From Actinotalea alkalitolerans (GTDB lineage: Bacteria; Actinomycetota; Actinomycetes; Actinomycetales; Cellulomonadaceae), in the NCBI RefSeq assembly GCF_023369855.1, contig NZ_JAMBPP010000008.1:1-64000 (forward strand): a DNA stretch of 64,000 bases, in the 5' to 3' direction. This document shows, one piece after another, positions 32,694 to 41,931 of the stretch (positions are counted from its first letter, which is position 1; each line of letters opens with the position of its first letter). The notes below the pieces were generated by a model. The model had not been told where the DNA came from and searched no databases. It worked only from the letters and a program-made list of their open reading frames with translations. The translations under genes and the position numbers were made by a program.

Positions 32694-33236
32694 ATGCCGC
32701 CCGACACCGGCCCCACCCCGGACCTCCTCCTCCGCCCCCTCACCGTCGCGGACGAGCACGATGCCCTTGCCGCGCATCGTGAGCTCGAGGCTGAGGACTT
32801 CCCGTTCCTGCTGGTCGCCGTCCCCGGTGAGCCCTGGGATCGCTTCGTCCGGCGGGTCGAGGACGAGCGTGCGGGCCGTGACCTCCCAGACGGTTGGGTG
32901 CCCGCAACCTTCCTGGTCGCCGAGGTCGACGGGGTGATCGTCGGGCGGGTATCCATCCGGCACCGCCTCAACGATCACCTGGAGCAGGTCGGTGGGCACA
33001 TCGGGTACGCGGTGCTCCCGGGCTGCCGGGGTCGGGGGTACGCCACCGCGATGCTGCGTCACGCGCTGACGGTGGCCCGTGATGTAGGCGTCGACCGGGT
33101 GCTGCTGACCTGTGACGACGACAACCTCGGCTCGGCACGTGTGATCGAGCGTTGCGGCGGGGTCCTGGAGGACACGGTCGCCGTCCCGGGGTCGGACGTC
33201 CCCAAGCGGCGCTACTGGGCGCCGACGTCGCCCTGA
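32694..33236 (+). CDS. GNAT-family N-acetyltransferase
   Basis: A 180-residue GNAT enzyme that transfers an acetyl group from acetyl-CoA. The acetyl-CoA-binding loop is GCRGRGYATAML (near residue 112), preceded by the beta-bulge strand IGYAVLP. Its length and internal motifs resemble ribosomal-protein or small-molecule acetyltransferases, but the acceptor is unknown. There is no strong Shine-Dalgarno sequence. Divergent from the PAS-GGDEF gene. Confidence 0.86.
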   Translation: MPPDTGPTPDLLLRPLTVADEHDALAAHRELEAEDFPFLLVAVPGEPWDRFVRRVEDERAGRDLPDGWVPATFLVAEVDGVIVGRVSIRHRLNDHLEQVGGHIGYAVLPGCRGRGYATAMLRHALTVARDVGVDRVLLTCDDDNLGSARVIERCGGVLEDTVAVPGSDVPKRRYWAPTSP

Positions 33237-33339
33237 CAGGACGTGAACGTCCGATCATGGTTCCCGGAGTCGGCGTGCCGATGCCCGATTCCGCGTACCT
33301 TGGGCCGGTCCGTCCCGCGACCTCGAGGAGAACTCCCGC

Positions 33340-34164
33340 ATGTCGGTGGCCACCCGTACCGCAGCGTCCCGTGCACGACGACGTGCCGTGCTCACCCCCG
33401 CGCTCGGGGCGGTCGTGGTCCTCCTCCCGATCCTCGCGGGATGCACCGAGTCCGCGACGGACAGCACGGCGTCGGTCGAGCAACCGCTGGTCGAGGACGT
33501 GCGACCCGAGCCCACCGCCGACTCGCTCGAGGACGAGCCCACCGCCACCGACGACCCGGCAGAGACCGACGAGGCCGCCGAGACAGCCGAGGGCGAGGAG
33601 GGGGCCGACACCGCGGACGCCGGTGACACCCCGCCTGCGGCCGACCCCGCACCCCAGCCCCCGGCCGAGGCCGCTCCGCCCGCCGAGCCGGCACCCGTGC
33701 CCGCCCCGGCACCCGCCCCCGCCCCGGCACCAGAACCCCCGCCCGCACCCGCGCCGTCGGCCATCGTGTCGGCCGAGTCGCAGGTCGAGGCACGCCTGGT
33801 CGAGCTCGCGAACGCCGCCCGGGCCGCCGAGGGCCTCGGGGCACTGACCCGCGACTCGCGCATCGACACCGTGGCGCGCACCTGGTCCCAGCACCTCGCC
33901 GCCGGCGGTCTCTCGCTCGCGCACAACCCCTCGTTCGCGGACGAGTACCCGGCGGGGTGGCGGGCGGCCGGGGAGAACGTCGCCTGGATCAAGGACGGCG
34001 GCACGCTGTCCCCCGGGGAGGTCGCGCAGCGGATGCACGACGGCTGGATGGCCTCGAGCGGCCACCGCGCCAACATCCTCGGGCAGTACACGACCCTCGG
34101 CATCGGGGTGGCCCACCACCCCGACCACGGCTGGTACCTCACCCAGAACTTCGCGACCTACTGA
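33340..34164 (+). CDS. CAP/SCP-domain lipoprotein
   Basis: A 274-residue secreted protein. A lipoprotein signal ends in LAGC with the lipidated Cys at residue 35, a long Glu/Asp/Thr then Pro/Ala-rich spacer (about 40-145) reaches through the wall, and a CAP (SCP/PR-1) domain fills the C-terminus with AGENVAW and SGHRANIL motifs. Bacterial CAP proteins are widespread but their activity is generally undefined. GAGGAG precedes the start. Monocistronic. Confidence 0.88.
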   Translation: MSVATRTAASRARRRAVLTPALGAVVVLLPILAGCTESATDSTASVEQPLVEDVRPEPTADSLEDEPTATDDPAETDEAAETAEGEEGADTADAGDTPPAADPAPQPPAEAAPPAEPAPVPAPAPAPAPAPEPPPAPAPSAIVSAESQVEARLVELANAARAAEGLGALTRDSRIDTVARTWSQHLAAGGLSLAHNPSFADEYPAGWRAAGENVAWIKDGGTLSPGEVAQRMHDGWMASSGHRANILGQYTTLGIGVAHHPDHGWYLTQNFATY

Positions 34165-34234
34165 CGCCGGGCTGCGCTGGCCCACCCGGCAGAGGACGCT
34201 GGCCAACCCGGCAGACGACGCAGGGCTGTGCGGC

Positions 34235-34438
34235 CTACAGGCCGAGCCGGTGCTCGGTGCCCGGGCGGTGGCGCCACGCGGCGCCCACCATCGTGACGGC
34301 GGTGATCCCCGCGACGATCGTGAGCGCGACCCCGTCGACGGCCGTGCCCTGGGCCAGCGCCATCAGGTAGACGGCTGCCAGGCACGCCACCGCTGTCACT
34401 CCACCGGTCACGAGCACCGCACGCAAGGTCCTGGTCAT
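34235..34438 (-). CDS. Small membrane protein, two helices
   Basis: A 67-residue protein with two membrane segments (about 8-30 and 37-52). TACGGT lies 6 nt before the ATG, fitting a leaderless gene. No family recognised. Downstream, between it and the CAP gene, imperfect direct repeats (ACCCGGCAGA twice) occur at about 34180-34215. Confidence 0.55.
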   Translation of the reverse strand: MTRTLRAVLVTGGVTAVACLAAVYLMALAQGTAVDGVALTIVAGITAVTMVGAAWRHRPGTEHRLGL

Positions 34439-34459
34439 GGCAGCACCGTAGACCGCCTC

Positions 34460-36124
34460 TCAGTCCGCCTCGTCGTAGGCGTCGACCACCGACACGTCGA
34501 GGGTGAACTCCACGGCCGTGTCCCCGAACAGCAGCCGACCGGCCTCGGTCGCTGCCTCCCGCACCGCCTCGGCGACCTGGGGCGCGACGTCGGCCGGGGT
34601 GTGGACCATCACCTCGTCGTGCAGGAAGAACACCAGGTGCGGCCGGCCCTCGATCTCCAGGAGCCGGCGACGCAGCGCGGCCATCCAGCACAGGGCCCAC
34701 TCCGCGGCAGTGCCCTGGACCACGAAGTTGCGGGTGAAGCGACCCCAGTCGCGGCGACGTCGTCGGGCGACACGGACGTCCTCGGCGTCGGCGCCCTCGC
34801 TCACGGCGGCCTGCACCGCGGTGTCCCACACGGGCCCGGGCAGCGGGGACGAGCGACCCAGCCAGGTCGAGACGACGGCGCCGCGCTCACCGTCGCGGGC
34901 GGCCGCCTCGACCAGCCCCACGGCGCGGGGGTACGCGCGGGTCAGCTGCGGCATCAGCACCGCGCTGGGACCGGTGGTCGCGCCGTAGATGGCGCCGAGC
35001 ATCGCGTACTTGGCCTGCTCGCGGGTCTCCACGATCCCGGCGTCCACGACGCCCTGGTACAGATCGGCCTGACGGCCCGCCGCAGCCATCGCCCGGTCCC
35101 CCGACATCGCCGCGAGCACCCGGGGCTCGAGCTGGGCGGCGTCGGCGACCACGAGCCGCCAGCCCGGGTCGGCGCGGACCGCCGCGCGGATGCTCGCCGG
35201 GAGCTGGAGCGCGCCCCCACCGCTGGTCGCCCACCGTCCGGTGACCACCCCGCCGGGAACGTAGTCGGGACGGTAACGACCGTCGTGCACCCAGGCCTCC
35301 ATCCAGGCCCAGCCGTTCGCGCTGAGCAGCCGCGCGAGCTTCTTGTACTCCAGCAACGGGGCGACCGCCGGGTGGGTCAGCGCGCGGATCTCGTGGGTGC
35401 GGGTCGTGGCGACGTCCAGGCCCGCGGAGCGCAGCCCGCGCAGCAGGTCGGGCTGGGAGTCCAGGTTCAGCGTCGGCTGGTCCAGGGCCGCACGGACCTC
35501 CTCGGCGAGGGCCGCGAGCCGCGGGGGGTGGCCCCCGTGGCGCGGGCGCTCGCCCAGCAGGCGGGTCAGCAGCTCGTCGTGGACGCGGGTGCTCCACGGC
35601 ATGCCGTCGTGCCGCATCTCGGCGGCGATCAGCGCACCGGTGGACTCGGCCGCGAGCAGCAGGCGCAGGCGTCCCGGTTCGGCCGAGCCGTTCACCGCGG
35701 CGAGCTGGAGCCGCAGCTCGGTGAGCGCGTCGTGCGCCGGGTCGTCGTCGGCGGGGGGAGCGTCGTCGAAGAGGGTCGCGGCCAGGGGCCGGTGCTCGCC
35801 GGGCCGGGGAGCGTCCCAGGGGCCGGGTGCCGCGCGGGCCAGGGTCGAGTCCTGGCAGCGCGCGCTGCGTCGCAGCACCGCGTGGCACAGGCGCAGGTCG
35901 TGGCAGCGGGCCACCCTGACCCCCGCGGCCAGCAGCGGCGGGTACCAGCGGGCGGTGTCGTCCCAGACCCAGCGCGGACGCTCGGCCTCACGCGCGGCCA
36001 CGAGGTCGGGCAGGTCGGCCTGGCGCACGCTCAGCGTGGAGAGGGAGTCACCCGCGTCGGTGATCTCGTGCACCGCGACGGCGCCCGGCCGTGCGGGGTC
36101 GTCGAGCAGCACCAGGAAGGACAC
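34460..36124 (-). CDS. Family A DNA polymerase lacking nuclease domains
   Basis: A 554-residue PolA-like protein, about 60 percent the length of Pol I, in the family called bifunctional 3-5 exonuclease/DNA polymerase in actinobacteria. Palm and finger motifs are present: motif A VVADAAQLEPRVLA (with the metal Asp), motif B REQAKYAMLGAIYG and motif C FLHDEV. There is no 5-nuclease domain, and the N-terminal 180 residues show no DxE exonuclease motif, so proofreading is doubtful. Possible roles are repair synthesis or lesion bypass. The genome should also carry the full polA. Confidence 0.9.
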   Translation of the reverse strand: MSFLVLLDDPARPGAVAVHEITDAGDSLSTLSVRQADLPDLVAAREAERPRWVWDDTARWYPPLLAAGVRVARCHDLRLCHAVLRRSARCQDSTLARAAPGPWDAPRPGEHRPLAATLFDDAPPADDDPAHDALTELRLQLAAVNGSAEPGRLRLLLAAESTGALIAAEMRHDGMPWSTRVHDELLTRLLGERPRHGGHPPRLAALAEEVRAALDQPTLNLDSQPDLLRGLRSAGLDVATTRTHEIRALTHPAVAPLLEYKKLARLLSANGWAWMEAWVHDGRYRPDYVPGGVVTGRWATSGGGALQLPASIRAAVRADPGWRLVVADAAQLEPRVLAAMSGDRAMAAAGRQADLYQGVVDAGIVETREQAKYAMLGAIYGATTGPSAVLMPQLTRAYPRAVGLVEAAARDGERGAVVSTWLGRSSPLPGPVWDTAVQAAVSEGADAEDVRVARRRRRDWGRFTRNFVVQGTAAEWALCWMAALRRRLLEIEGRPHLVFFLHDEVMVHTPADVAPQVAEAVREAATEAGRLLFGDTAVEFTLDVSVVDAYDEAD

Positions 36125-36176
36125 GCCTCATTGTCGCGGTGACCACCGACTCCGGGCGCCACGCCCGACCGGGGGC

Positions 36177-36452
36177 TCACGCCTCGGTGAGCAGCGCCTC
36201 GGCCTCGGCGACCAGCGACGCGGCGAGCTCGCGCAGCAGACGCTGGCACGTGGCCCAGGCCTGGATCTCCATGTCCCGGCGGCCCTCCGCGTACGCCATC
36301 AGGCCACGTTCGAAGGCCACGCACATGGCGCCCTCGGGGTCGTCGATCATCAGGGGTGCGGTCAGGACGAAGCGCTTGGCCCACTCGGCCCCGAAGGACC
36401 GCTGGATGCAGTCGAAGGTCTCGACGAACTCCGGGTGCTGGTTCACGTCCAT
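36177..36452 (-). CDS. Small conserved-looking protein, unknown
   Basis: A 91-residue mostly helical protein beginning MDVNQHPEFVETF. ATG 36452 is chosen because the longer frame upstream lacks coding character. Acidic and soluble, without recognised domain or membrane segment. Possible Shine-Dalgarno AGGA lies close to the start. Confidence 0.55.
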   Translation of the reverse strand: MDVNQHPEFVETFDCIQRSFGAEWAKRFVLTAPLMIDDPEGAMCVAFERGLMAYAEGRRDMEIQAWATCQRLLRELAASLVAEAEALLTEA

Positions 36453-36529
36453 ACAGGTCCTATCGGCCGCCGCACAGCCACGTGCAGGCTTTTCACCCGG
36501 TGCACGTGGTGACGTGACCGCCCGATGCG

Positions 36530-36991
36530 CTACAGGGTCGCGCGGACGGTGCGGGCAGCCGCGAACAGGTACACCCCGGCGAGCAGCGGCCCGACGACGT
36601 CGAGGACGCTGCGCAGGGTGAGCAGCCCAGCGACGACCTCGATGGTGCCCAGCAGGCACGCGACGATCGCCAACCCGTGCAGGGTGCGCGTCGAGCCCCG
36701 GTCGGCCTGCCGTCGGCCGCGCACGGTGAACCAGGCGAGGGGGGCGTAGACGGCCGCGAGGATCACCCCGAACAGCAGGAAGAAGGCGTTGCCGACGGCG
36801 TCGGGGCTCCCCAGGTCGCCCGGGAGGACGCCTGTCCCGGCGACCAGGGCGAGCAGCAGCAGGCCGGCTGCGACGGACACGCCGAGCATGTGGAAGGCCA
36901 GCAGGACGGTCGACCAGGGGCGATGGGCGCGAGGTGCGGCCCCCGCGTCGTCGCGCACCGGCTCGGGCGGGCGGGTGCTGTCCTCGCTCAC
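36530..36991 (-). CDS. Four-helix membrane protein, unknown
   Basis: A 153-residue protein with a short charged N-terminal tail and four membrane segments (about 28-50, 66-90, 104-122 and 126-148). It starts with GTG 36991, preceded by GAGGAG. No family recognised. It lies divergent from the ribose operon. Confidence 0.65.
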   Translation of the reverse strand: MSEDSTRPPEPVRDDAGAAPRAHRPWSTVLLAFHMLGVSVAAGLLLLALVAGTGVLPGDLGSPDAVGNAFFLLFGVILAAVYAPLAWFTVRGRRQADRGSTRTLHGLAIVACLLGTIEVVAGLLTLRSVLDVVGPLLAGVYLFAAARTVRATL

Positions 36992-37091
36992 AGGACTCCT
37001 CGGGTGCTCCTCGGTGACACAGGGTCGCGGCGCAGCCTAGCTGGCGTCCACCCGTCGCTCATCGAGGAGCACGGGTCGGTTCCGGTCCCCT

Positions 37092-37121
37092 TGACGGGCT
37101 CGGGTCGACCTGGGCATACTC
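37092..37121 (+). promoter_or_regulatory. Promoter of the ribose operon
   Basis: The -35 TTGACG (37092-37097) and -10 CATACT (37116-37121) are separated by 18 bp. The RbsR operator begins 3 bp downstream, covering the transcription start region. Confidence 0.7.
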
Positions 37122-37123
37122 GT

Positions 37124-37151
37124 GTAATCGATCCCATGAAATCGATTACAT
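37124..37151 (+). promoter_or_regulatory. RbsR operator, TGTAATCGAT-N8-ATCGATTACA
   Basis: A perfect 10-bp inverted repeat with an 8-nt spacer. Each arm holds an AATCGAT(T) core like that of actinobacterial RbsR sites, so two repressor dimers may bind side by side. It lies just after the -10 and about 78 bp before rbsR, in position to repress the whole operon. Confidence 0.8.
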
Positions 37152-37228
37152 GGCGACCGACACAGCTCGACCCAGCTCGACCCAGCTCGACCCTCACCCG
37201 CAACGAAGCGACCAGGAGCACAGCGTCG

Positions 37229-38239
37229 ATGGCGACCATCAAGGACGTGGCACAGGCGGCGAACGTCTCGACCGCCTCCGTCTCCCGGGTGATGACCGGC
37301 CACCCCAGCGTCTCGCCTGCGATGCGCGACAAGGTCATGGCGATCGCCCACGAGCTGAACTTCCGGCCCAACGCGGTGGCCCGCTCGCTGCGAACCACCG
37401 GCACCCGCACCCTCGGGCTGGTCGTCTCCGACCTGCTCAACCCGTTCTTCACCGAGCTCGCCCGCGCCGTCGAGGACACCGCCCGCCAGGCCGGGTACTC
37501 GGTGATCGTGGGCAACGCCGACGAGGACCCGGACCAGCAGGACCACTACGTGCGGATCCTGCTCGAACGGCAGGTCGACGGGCTGATCGTGGTCCCCACC
37601 GCCGTCACCTCGCCCCTGCTCCACGAGGCCGCCGAGCACGCCCACAACCTCGTGCTGGTGGACCGGCCCGCGGCGGACGTCTACGCCCCGATGGTCCTCG
37701 CGGACGGGACCCGCGCGATCGACGAGCTCGTGGACCACCTGGTGGCCACCGGACGTCGCGACCTCGCGGTGATCGCCGGCCCCGACCAGGCAGGCACCTC
37801 ACGCCAGCGCCTCGCCGCGTTCCAGGCCGCGACCGCCCGGCACGGCATGCCGCTCACCGAGCGTCGCATCTGGCGCGGTGACTTCCGCCGGGCCTCGGGA
37901 CGCGCGGCCATGGCCGACCTGGTCGCCTCGCCCGACCGGCCCGACGCCGTCTTCGTGGCGAACGGGTCGATGGCCCTGGGTGTGCTCGAGCTGCTCGCCG
38001 AGCTGGACACCCCGCTGGTGCCCCACGACATCGCCCTGGCCGTCTTCGACGACATGCCGTGGTTCTCCCTGCTGCGCCCCACCCTCACCGCGATCGAGCA
38101 GCCCACCGCACGCCTCGGCGAGCGCGCCGTGCACATGCTGCTGGCCCGCATCGCCGGCGAGGACGTGCCCGACGAGACGCTCGACTGCCGGCTGCTGCTG
38201 CGCGGGTCGACCCTTCCCCGAGAGGCGGCCCAGCCGTGA
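37229..38239 (+). CDS. rbsR: LacI-family ribose repressor
   Basis: A 336-residue LacI/GalR protein with the N-terminal helix-turn-helix (IKDVAQAANVSTASVSRVMT) and a sugar-binding domain. First gene of a complete rbs operon, overlapping rbsA by 4 bp, so its role as ribose repressor is well supported by context. It starts after AGGAG, at a slightly long 11-nt gap. Ribose or ribose-5-phosphate-type inducer is inferred from the family. Confidence 0.93.
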   Translation: MATIKDVAQAANVSTASVSRVMTGHPSVSPAMRDKVMAIAHELNFRPNAVARSLRTTGTRTLGLVVSDLLNPFFTELARAVEDTARQAGYSVIVGNADEDPDQQDHYVRILLERQVDGLIVVPTAVTSPLLHEAAEHAHNLVLVDRPAADVYAPMVLADGTRAIDELVDHLVATGRRDLAVIAGPDQAGTSRQRLAAFQAATARHGMPLTERRIWRGDFRRASGRAAMADLVASPDRPDAVFVANGSMALGVLELLAELDTPLVPHDIALAVFDDMPWFSLLRPTLTAIEQPTARLGERAVHMLLARIAGEDVPDETLDCRLLLRGSTLPREAAQP

Positions 38240-39783
38240 CCACCCCCCACGCACCCGCGACCGGCAGCCCTGCGACCGGCTCCCCGGTCGAGCTGCTCAG
38301 GGTCGACTCGCTGGTCAAGCGCTTCCCCGGGGTCGTTGCCCTGGACGGCGTCTCGTTCGACCTGCACGCCGGCGAGGTCCACGTGCTCCTCGGTGAGAAC
38401 GGGGCCGGGAAGTCCACCCTGATCAAGTGCCTCGCCGGGGTCTACCAGCCCGACGGCGGCACCATCCACGTCGACGGCGCCCCCGTCCACCTGAGCACCA
38501 CCGCGCAGGCCGAGGCCCTGGGGATCGCCACGATCCACCAGGAGTTCAACCTCGTGCCCGGCCTGAGCATCGCCGAGAACGTCATGCTCGGTCGACAGCC
38601 ACGACGCTTCGGCCTCATCGACCCCCGCCGGACGCGCGAGGCCGCCGAGGCAGCGCTCGCCCGCGTCGGGCTCACCATCGACCCGCGCACCCCGGTGAGC
38701 ACCCTGGGTGTGGCCCGCCAGCAGCTGGTTGAGATCGCCAAGGCCCTGAGCCTGGACGCCCGCATCCTCATCCTCGACGAACCCACCGCGGCACTGTCCG
38801 ACGAGGAGGTCGACCGCCTGCTGACCCTCATGGCCGACCTGCGCTCAAGCGGCGTCGGCCAGGTCTTCATCTCCCACCACCTCGACGAGATCCGGCGCAT
38901 CGGCGACCGGGTCACGGTGCTGCGGGACGGCGCCGCGGTCGGCACCGTCCCGGCGAGCACCCCCACCGACGAGCTGGTCCGGATGATGGTCGGACGGTCG
39001 ATCACCGCGCAGTACCCGCGCGAACGCACCGCGCCACGCGCCGAGCTGCTGCGCGTCGAGGGGCTGACCACCCGCGGCTCGTTCGAGGACGTCTCGCTCA
39101 CGGTGCACGAGGGCGAGGTCGTCGGGCTGGCCGGGCTCGTGGGCGCAGGGCGCACCGAGGTGCTGCGCGCCGTGTTCGGCGCCGACCGCTACGACTCCGG
39201 GACGGTCCACGTCCGCGGACGACGGGTCGCCCGGCACGACGTCCGCTCGGCCATCGCCGCGGGCCTGGGCCTGGTCCCCGAGGACCGCAAGGCGCAGGGC
39301 CTGGTGCTCGGGGCGAGCGTCGCAGAGAACCTCGGCCTGGTCGCCCTGCGCGCGGCCAGCCGCGGGGGACTGGTCGACCGGCGCCGCCTGCGGGCCATGG
39401 CCACCAGGATCGTGACCGACCTGAGGATCCGCACCCCCGGGATCGGAGCGACCGTCCGCAACCTCTCGGGCGGCAACCAGCAGAAGGTCGTCATGGGCAA
39501 GTGGTTCTCGGCCGACCCGGCCGTCCTGCTGCTCGACGAACCGACCCGCGGCGTCGACGTCGGCGCGAAGGTCGAGATCTACCAGCTGATCAACCAGCTC
39601 ACCGCAGCCGGCCGGGGGGTCCTGCTGGTCTCCTCGGACCTCCCCGAGGTGCTCGGCATGGCCGACCGGGTGCTGGTCATGGCCCAGGGCCGCATCGTCG
39701 GCGAGCTCACGCATGAGGAAGCCACCCAGGACGCCGTCATGGCCCTGGCCGTCAAGGAAGTGGAGTCGAGCCGTGCCCACTGA
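38236..39783 (+). CDS. rbsA: Ribose ABC transporter, double ATPase
   Basis: A 515-residue CUT2 ATPase with two fused nucleotide-binding domains. The first has a canonical Walker A (GENGAGKST) and Walker B (ILILDEPTAA); the second has the usual degenerate Walker A (GLVGAGRTE) but intact signature (NLSGGNQQKV) and Walker B. It powers ribose uptake with RbsC and RbsB. GTG 38236 overlaps the rbsR stop; its own 3-prime end overlaps rbsC by 11 bp. Confidence 0.96.
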   Translation: MTTPHAPATGSPATGSPVELLRVDSLVKRFPGVVALDGVSFDLHAGEVHVLLGENGAGKSTLIKCLAGVYQPDGGTIHVDGAPVHLSTTAQAEALGIATIHQEFNLVPGLSIAENVMLGRQPRRFGLIDPRRTREAAEAALARVGLTIDPRTPVSTLGVARQQLVEIAKALSLDARILILDEPTAALSDEEVDRLLTLMADLRSSGVGQVFISHHLDEIRRIGDRVTVLRDGAAVGTVPASTPTDELVRMMVGRSITAQYPRERTAPRAELLRVEGLTTRGSFEDVSLTVHEGEVVGLAGLVGAGRTEVLRAVFGADRYDSGTVHVRGRRVARHDVRSAIAAGLGLVPEDRKAQGLVLGASVAENLGLVALRAASRGGLVDRRRLRAMATRIVTDLRIRTPGIGATVRNLSGGNQQKVVMGKWFSADPAVLLLDEPTRGVDVGAKVEIYQLINQLTAAGRGVLLVSSDLPEVLGMADRVLVMAQGRIVGELTHEEATQDAVMALAVKEVESSRAH

Positions 39784-40786
39784 GTCCACCGCACCGCCGT
39801 CGTCCGCGACCCGGACCACGCCGTCGGGCGCCGACCGCCTGGGGTCGCTCACCTACCAGGCCCGCACCCTGGCCGGGCAGAACGGTGCGCTCGTCGCCCT
39901 GCTGCTGCTCGGCGTGGTGATGGCCCTGATGAGCCCCGTGTTCCTGTCCACGCAGAACCTGCTCAACGTCGGGGTGCAGGCGGCCGTCGTCGCGATCCTG
40001 GCCTTCGGCCAGACCTTCGTCATCATCTCGGGCGGCATCGACCTGTCCGTCGGGTCGGTCGCGGCCCTGACCGGCATCGTCACGGGGTTCATGGCCGGGA
40101 CCTACGGCGTCAACCCGGTGCTCGCGATCGTCCTGGGGATCGGCGCAGGCCTGGCCTGCGGGCTGGTCAACGGGGTGCTCGTGGCCTACGGCCGGCTCCC
40201 GGCGTTCATCGCGACCCTCGCGATGCTGTCGGTCGCGCGGGGCCTGGCCCTGGTGCTGTCCGACGGCGTCCCGGTGCCGCAGTCCTCGGCGGTCGCCTGG
40301 TTCGGCAGCACCGTGTGGGGCTGGCTCCCCATCCCCGTGGTGATCATGGTCGCGCTGGGGGCGCTCGCGGCGTTCATCCTCAACCGGACCTACACCGGGC
40401 GGGCGATCTACGCGATCGGCGGCAACGAGGAGGCGGCCCGCCTCTCGGGGATCAACGTGCGCCGCCAGAAGCTGGTGATCTACGGCCTGGCCAGCAGCTT
40501 CGCGGCCGTCGCCGGTCTGGTTCTGGCGGGTCGCCTCGCCTCGGGGCAGCCGCAGGCAGCCGCGGGCTACGAGCTCGACGCGATCGCCGCCGTCGTCATC
40601 GGCGGGGCGTCCCTCGCGGGCGGCCAGGGTCGGGCCTTCGGCACCCTGGTCGGCGCCCTCGTGCTGGCCGTGATCCGCAACGGCCTCAACCTGCTCAACG
40701 TCTCCTCGTTCTGGCAGCAGGTCGTCATCGGGGCGGTCATCGCCCTCGCCGTGCTGAGCGACACCTTGCGCCGCCGCCGCAGCTGA
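39773..40786 (+). CDS. rbsC: Ribose ABC transporter permease
   Basis: A 337-residue CUT2 permease with eight to ten membrane segments and the conserved stretch TFVIISGGIDLSVGSVAALT. GTG 39773 is chosen because GGAG lies 7 nt upstream; the reading frame is open earlier but inside rbsA. It forms the ribose channel with RbsA. Confidence 0.95.
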   Translation: MPTESTAPPSSATRTTPSGADRLGSLTYQARTLAGQNGALVALLLLGVVMALMSPVFLSTQNLLNVGVQAAVVAILAFGQTFVIISGGIDLSVGSVAALTGIVTGFMAGTYGVNPVLAIVLGIGAGLACGLVNGVLVAYGRLPAFIATLAMLSVARGLALVLSDGVPVPQSSAVAWFGSTVWGWLPIPVVIMVALGALAAFILNRTYTGRAIYAIGGNEEAARLSGINVRRQKLVIYGLASSFAAVAGLVLAGRLASGQPQAAAGYELDAIAAVVIGGASLAGGQGRAFGTLVGALVLAVIRNGLNLLNVSSFWQQVVIGAVIALAVLSDTLRRRRS

Positions 40787-40837
40787 CCCGCCGAGCACCA
40801 CCGCCCGCACCCTCCGTCCCTCCACGCACCCACCCCA

Positions 40838-40860
40838 CCCCGGGAGCACCGCCCCCGGGG
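40838..40860 (+). promoter_or_regulatory. Hairpin between rbsC and rbsB
   Basis: CCCCGGG (40838-40844) pairs with CCCGGGG (40854-40860). It lies ahead of rbsB and may stabilise or process the mRNA so that the binding protein is made in excess. Confidence 0.5.
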
Positions 40861-40885
40861 ACCGTCCCTGAAGGAAGTGGTTCCG

Positions 40886-41836
40886 ATGAAGAAGCCCACG
40901 ACCCGCCTCGCCGCCCTCACCCTGGCGGCCGCCCTGGCGCTGACCGCCTGCTCGGCCGACGACGCCGACTCACCCGAGACCGGCGACACCGGCGGCACCG
41001 AGACCACCGGTGACGTCTCGATCGGGCTGGCCCTGTCGACCCTGAACAACCCGTTCTTCGTCTCCCTGCGCGACGGCGCCCAGGCGGCCGCCGACGAGGC
41101 CGGTGTCGAGCTCGTCGTGACCGACGCCCGCGACGACGCCACGCAGCAGGCCGACCAGGTGCAGAACTTCCTCACCCAGCAGCTCGACGCCGTGCTGATC
41201 AACCCGGTCGACTCCGACGCGGCCGGCCCGATCGTCGCACCGCTCGTCACCGGGGACGTCCCCGTGGTCGCCGTGGACCGTGGTGTCAACGGCGCCGAGG
41301 TCGACGCCTTCGTGGCCTCCGACAACGTGCTGGGTGGCACCCTCGCCGCCGACGCGCTCGCCGAGGCGATCGGTGAGGAGGGCCAGGTCATCGTCCTGCA
41401 GGGCGTGGCCGGGACCTCGGCCTCCCGCGAGCGTGGCCAGGGCTTCACCGAGGGCATCTCCGCCTACCCGGGCATCGAGGTCGTGGCCATGCAGCCGGCC
41501 GACTTCGACCGCGCGCAGGGCCTGGACGTGGCCACCAACCTGCTCCAGGCCAACCCCGACGTGGTGGGCATCTTCGCCGAGAACGACGAGATGGCCCTCG
41601 GAGCGGTCCAGGCCCTCGGGGCCCGGGCCGGGCAGGACGTCTTCGTGGTCGGCTTCGACGGCACCGACGACGGCATGACGGCGATCGAGGCGGGCACCAT
41701 GCACGCGTCCGTCGCGCAGCAGCCCGAGGAGCTCGGCCGGGCGGCGGTCGAGGCAGCCCTCGCGCTGATCGCCGGCGACGACGTCGAGGAGACCGTCTCG
41801 GTCGAGGTCGTCGCGGTGACCCGCGACAGCATGTGA
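40886..41836 (+). CDS. rbsB: Ribose-binding lipoprotein
   Basis: A 316-residue periplasmic-binding-fold lipoprotein with a signal ending LTAC (lipidated Cys22) and an N-terminal domain motif (LNNPFFVSLRDGAQAAADEA) typical of RbsB-like proteins. It binds ribose outside the membrane and delivers it to RbsAC. ATG 40886 follows AAGGAAG. Hairpins lie on both sides of the gene. Confidence 0.95.
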   Translation: MKKPTTRLAALTLAAALALTACSADDADSPETGDTGGTETTGDVSIGLALSTLNNPFFVSLRDGAQAAADEAGVELVVTDARDDATQQADQVQNFLTQQLDAVLINPVDSDAAGPIVAPLVTGDVPVVAVDRGVNGAEVDAFVASDNVLGGTLAADALAEAIGEEGQVIVLQGVAGTSASRERGQGFTEGISAYPGIEVVAMQPADFDRAQGLDVATNLLQANPDVVGIFAENDEMALGAVQALGARAGQDVFVVGFDGTDDGMTAIEAGTMHASVAQQPEELGRAAVEAALALIAGDDVEETVSVEVVAVTRDSM

Positions 41837-41870
41837 CCCACGGCAGCACCTGACCTGCACCACCACCGGA

Positions 41871-41905
41871 CGGGCGGCCTGCCGCGAGCAGCGGCGGGCC
41901 GCCCG
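41871..41905 (+). promoter_or_regulatory. Hairpin between rbsB and rbsK
   Basis: CGGGCGGCC (41871-41879) pairs with GGCCGCCCG (41897-41905). A strong stem in this position likely causes partial termination or protects the rbsB message from 3-prime decay, lowering rbsKD relative to rbsB. Confidence 0.6.
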
Positions 41906-41931
41906 CACCCCGCACCACCCAGGAGATCAGC

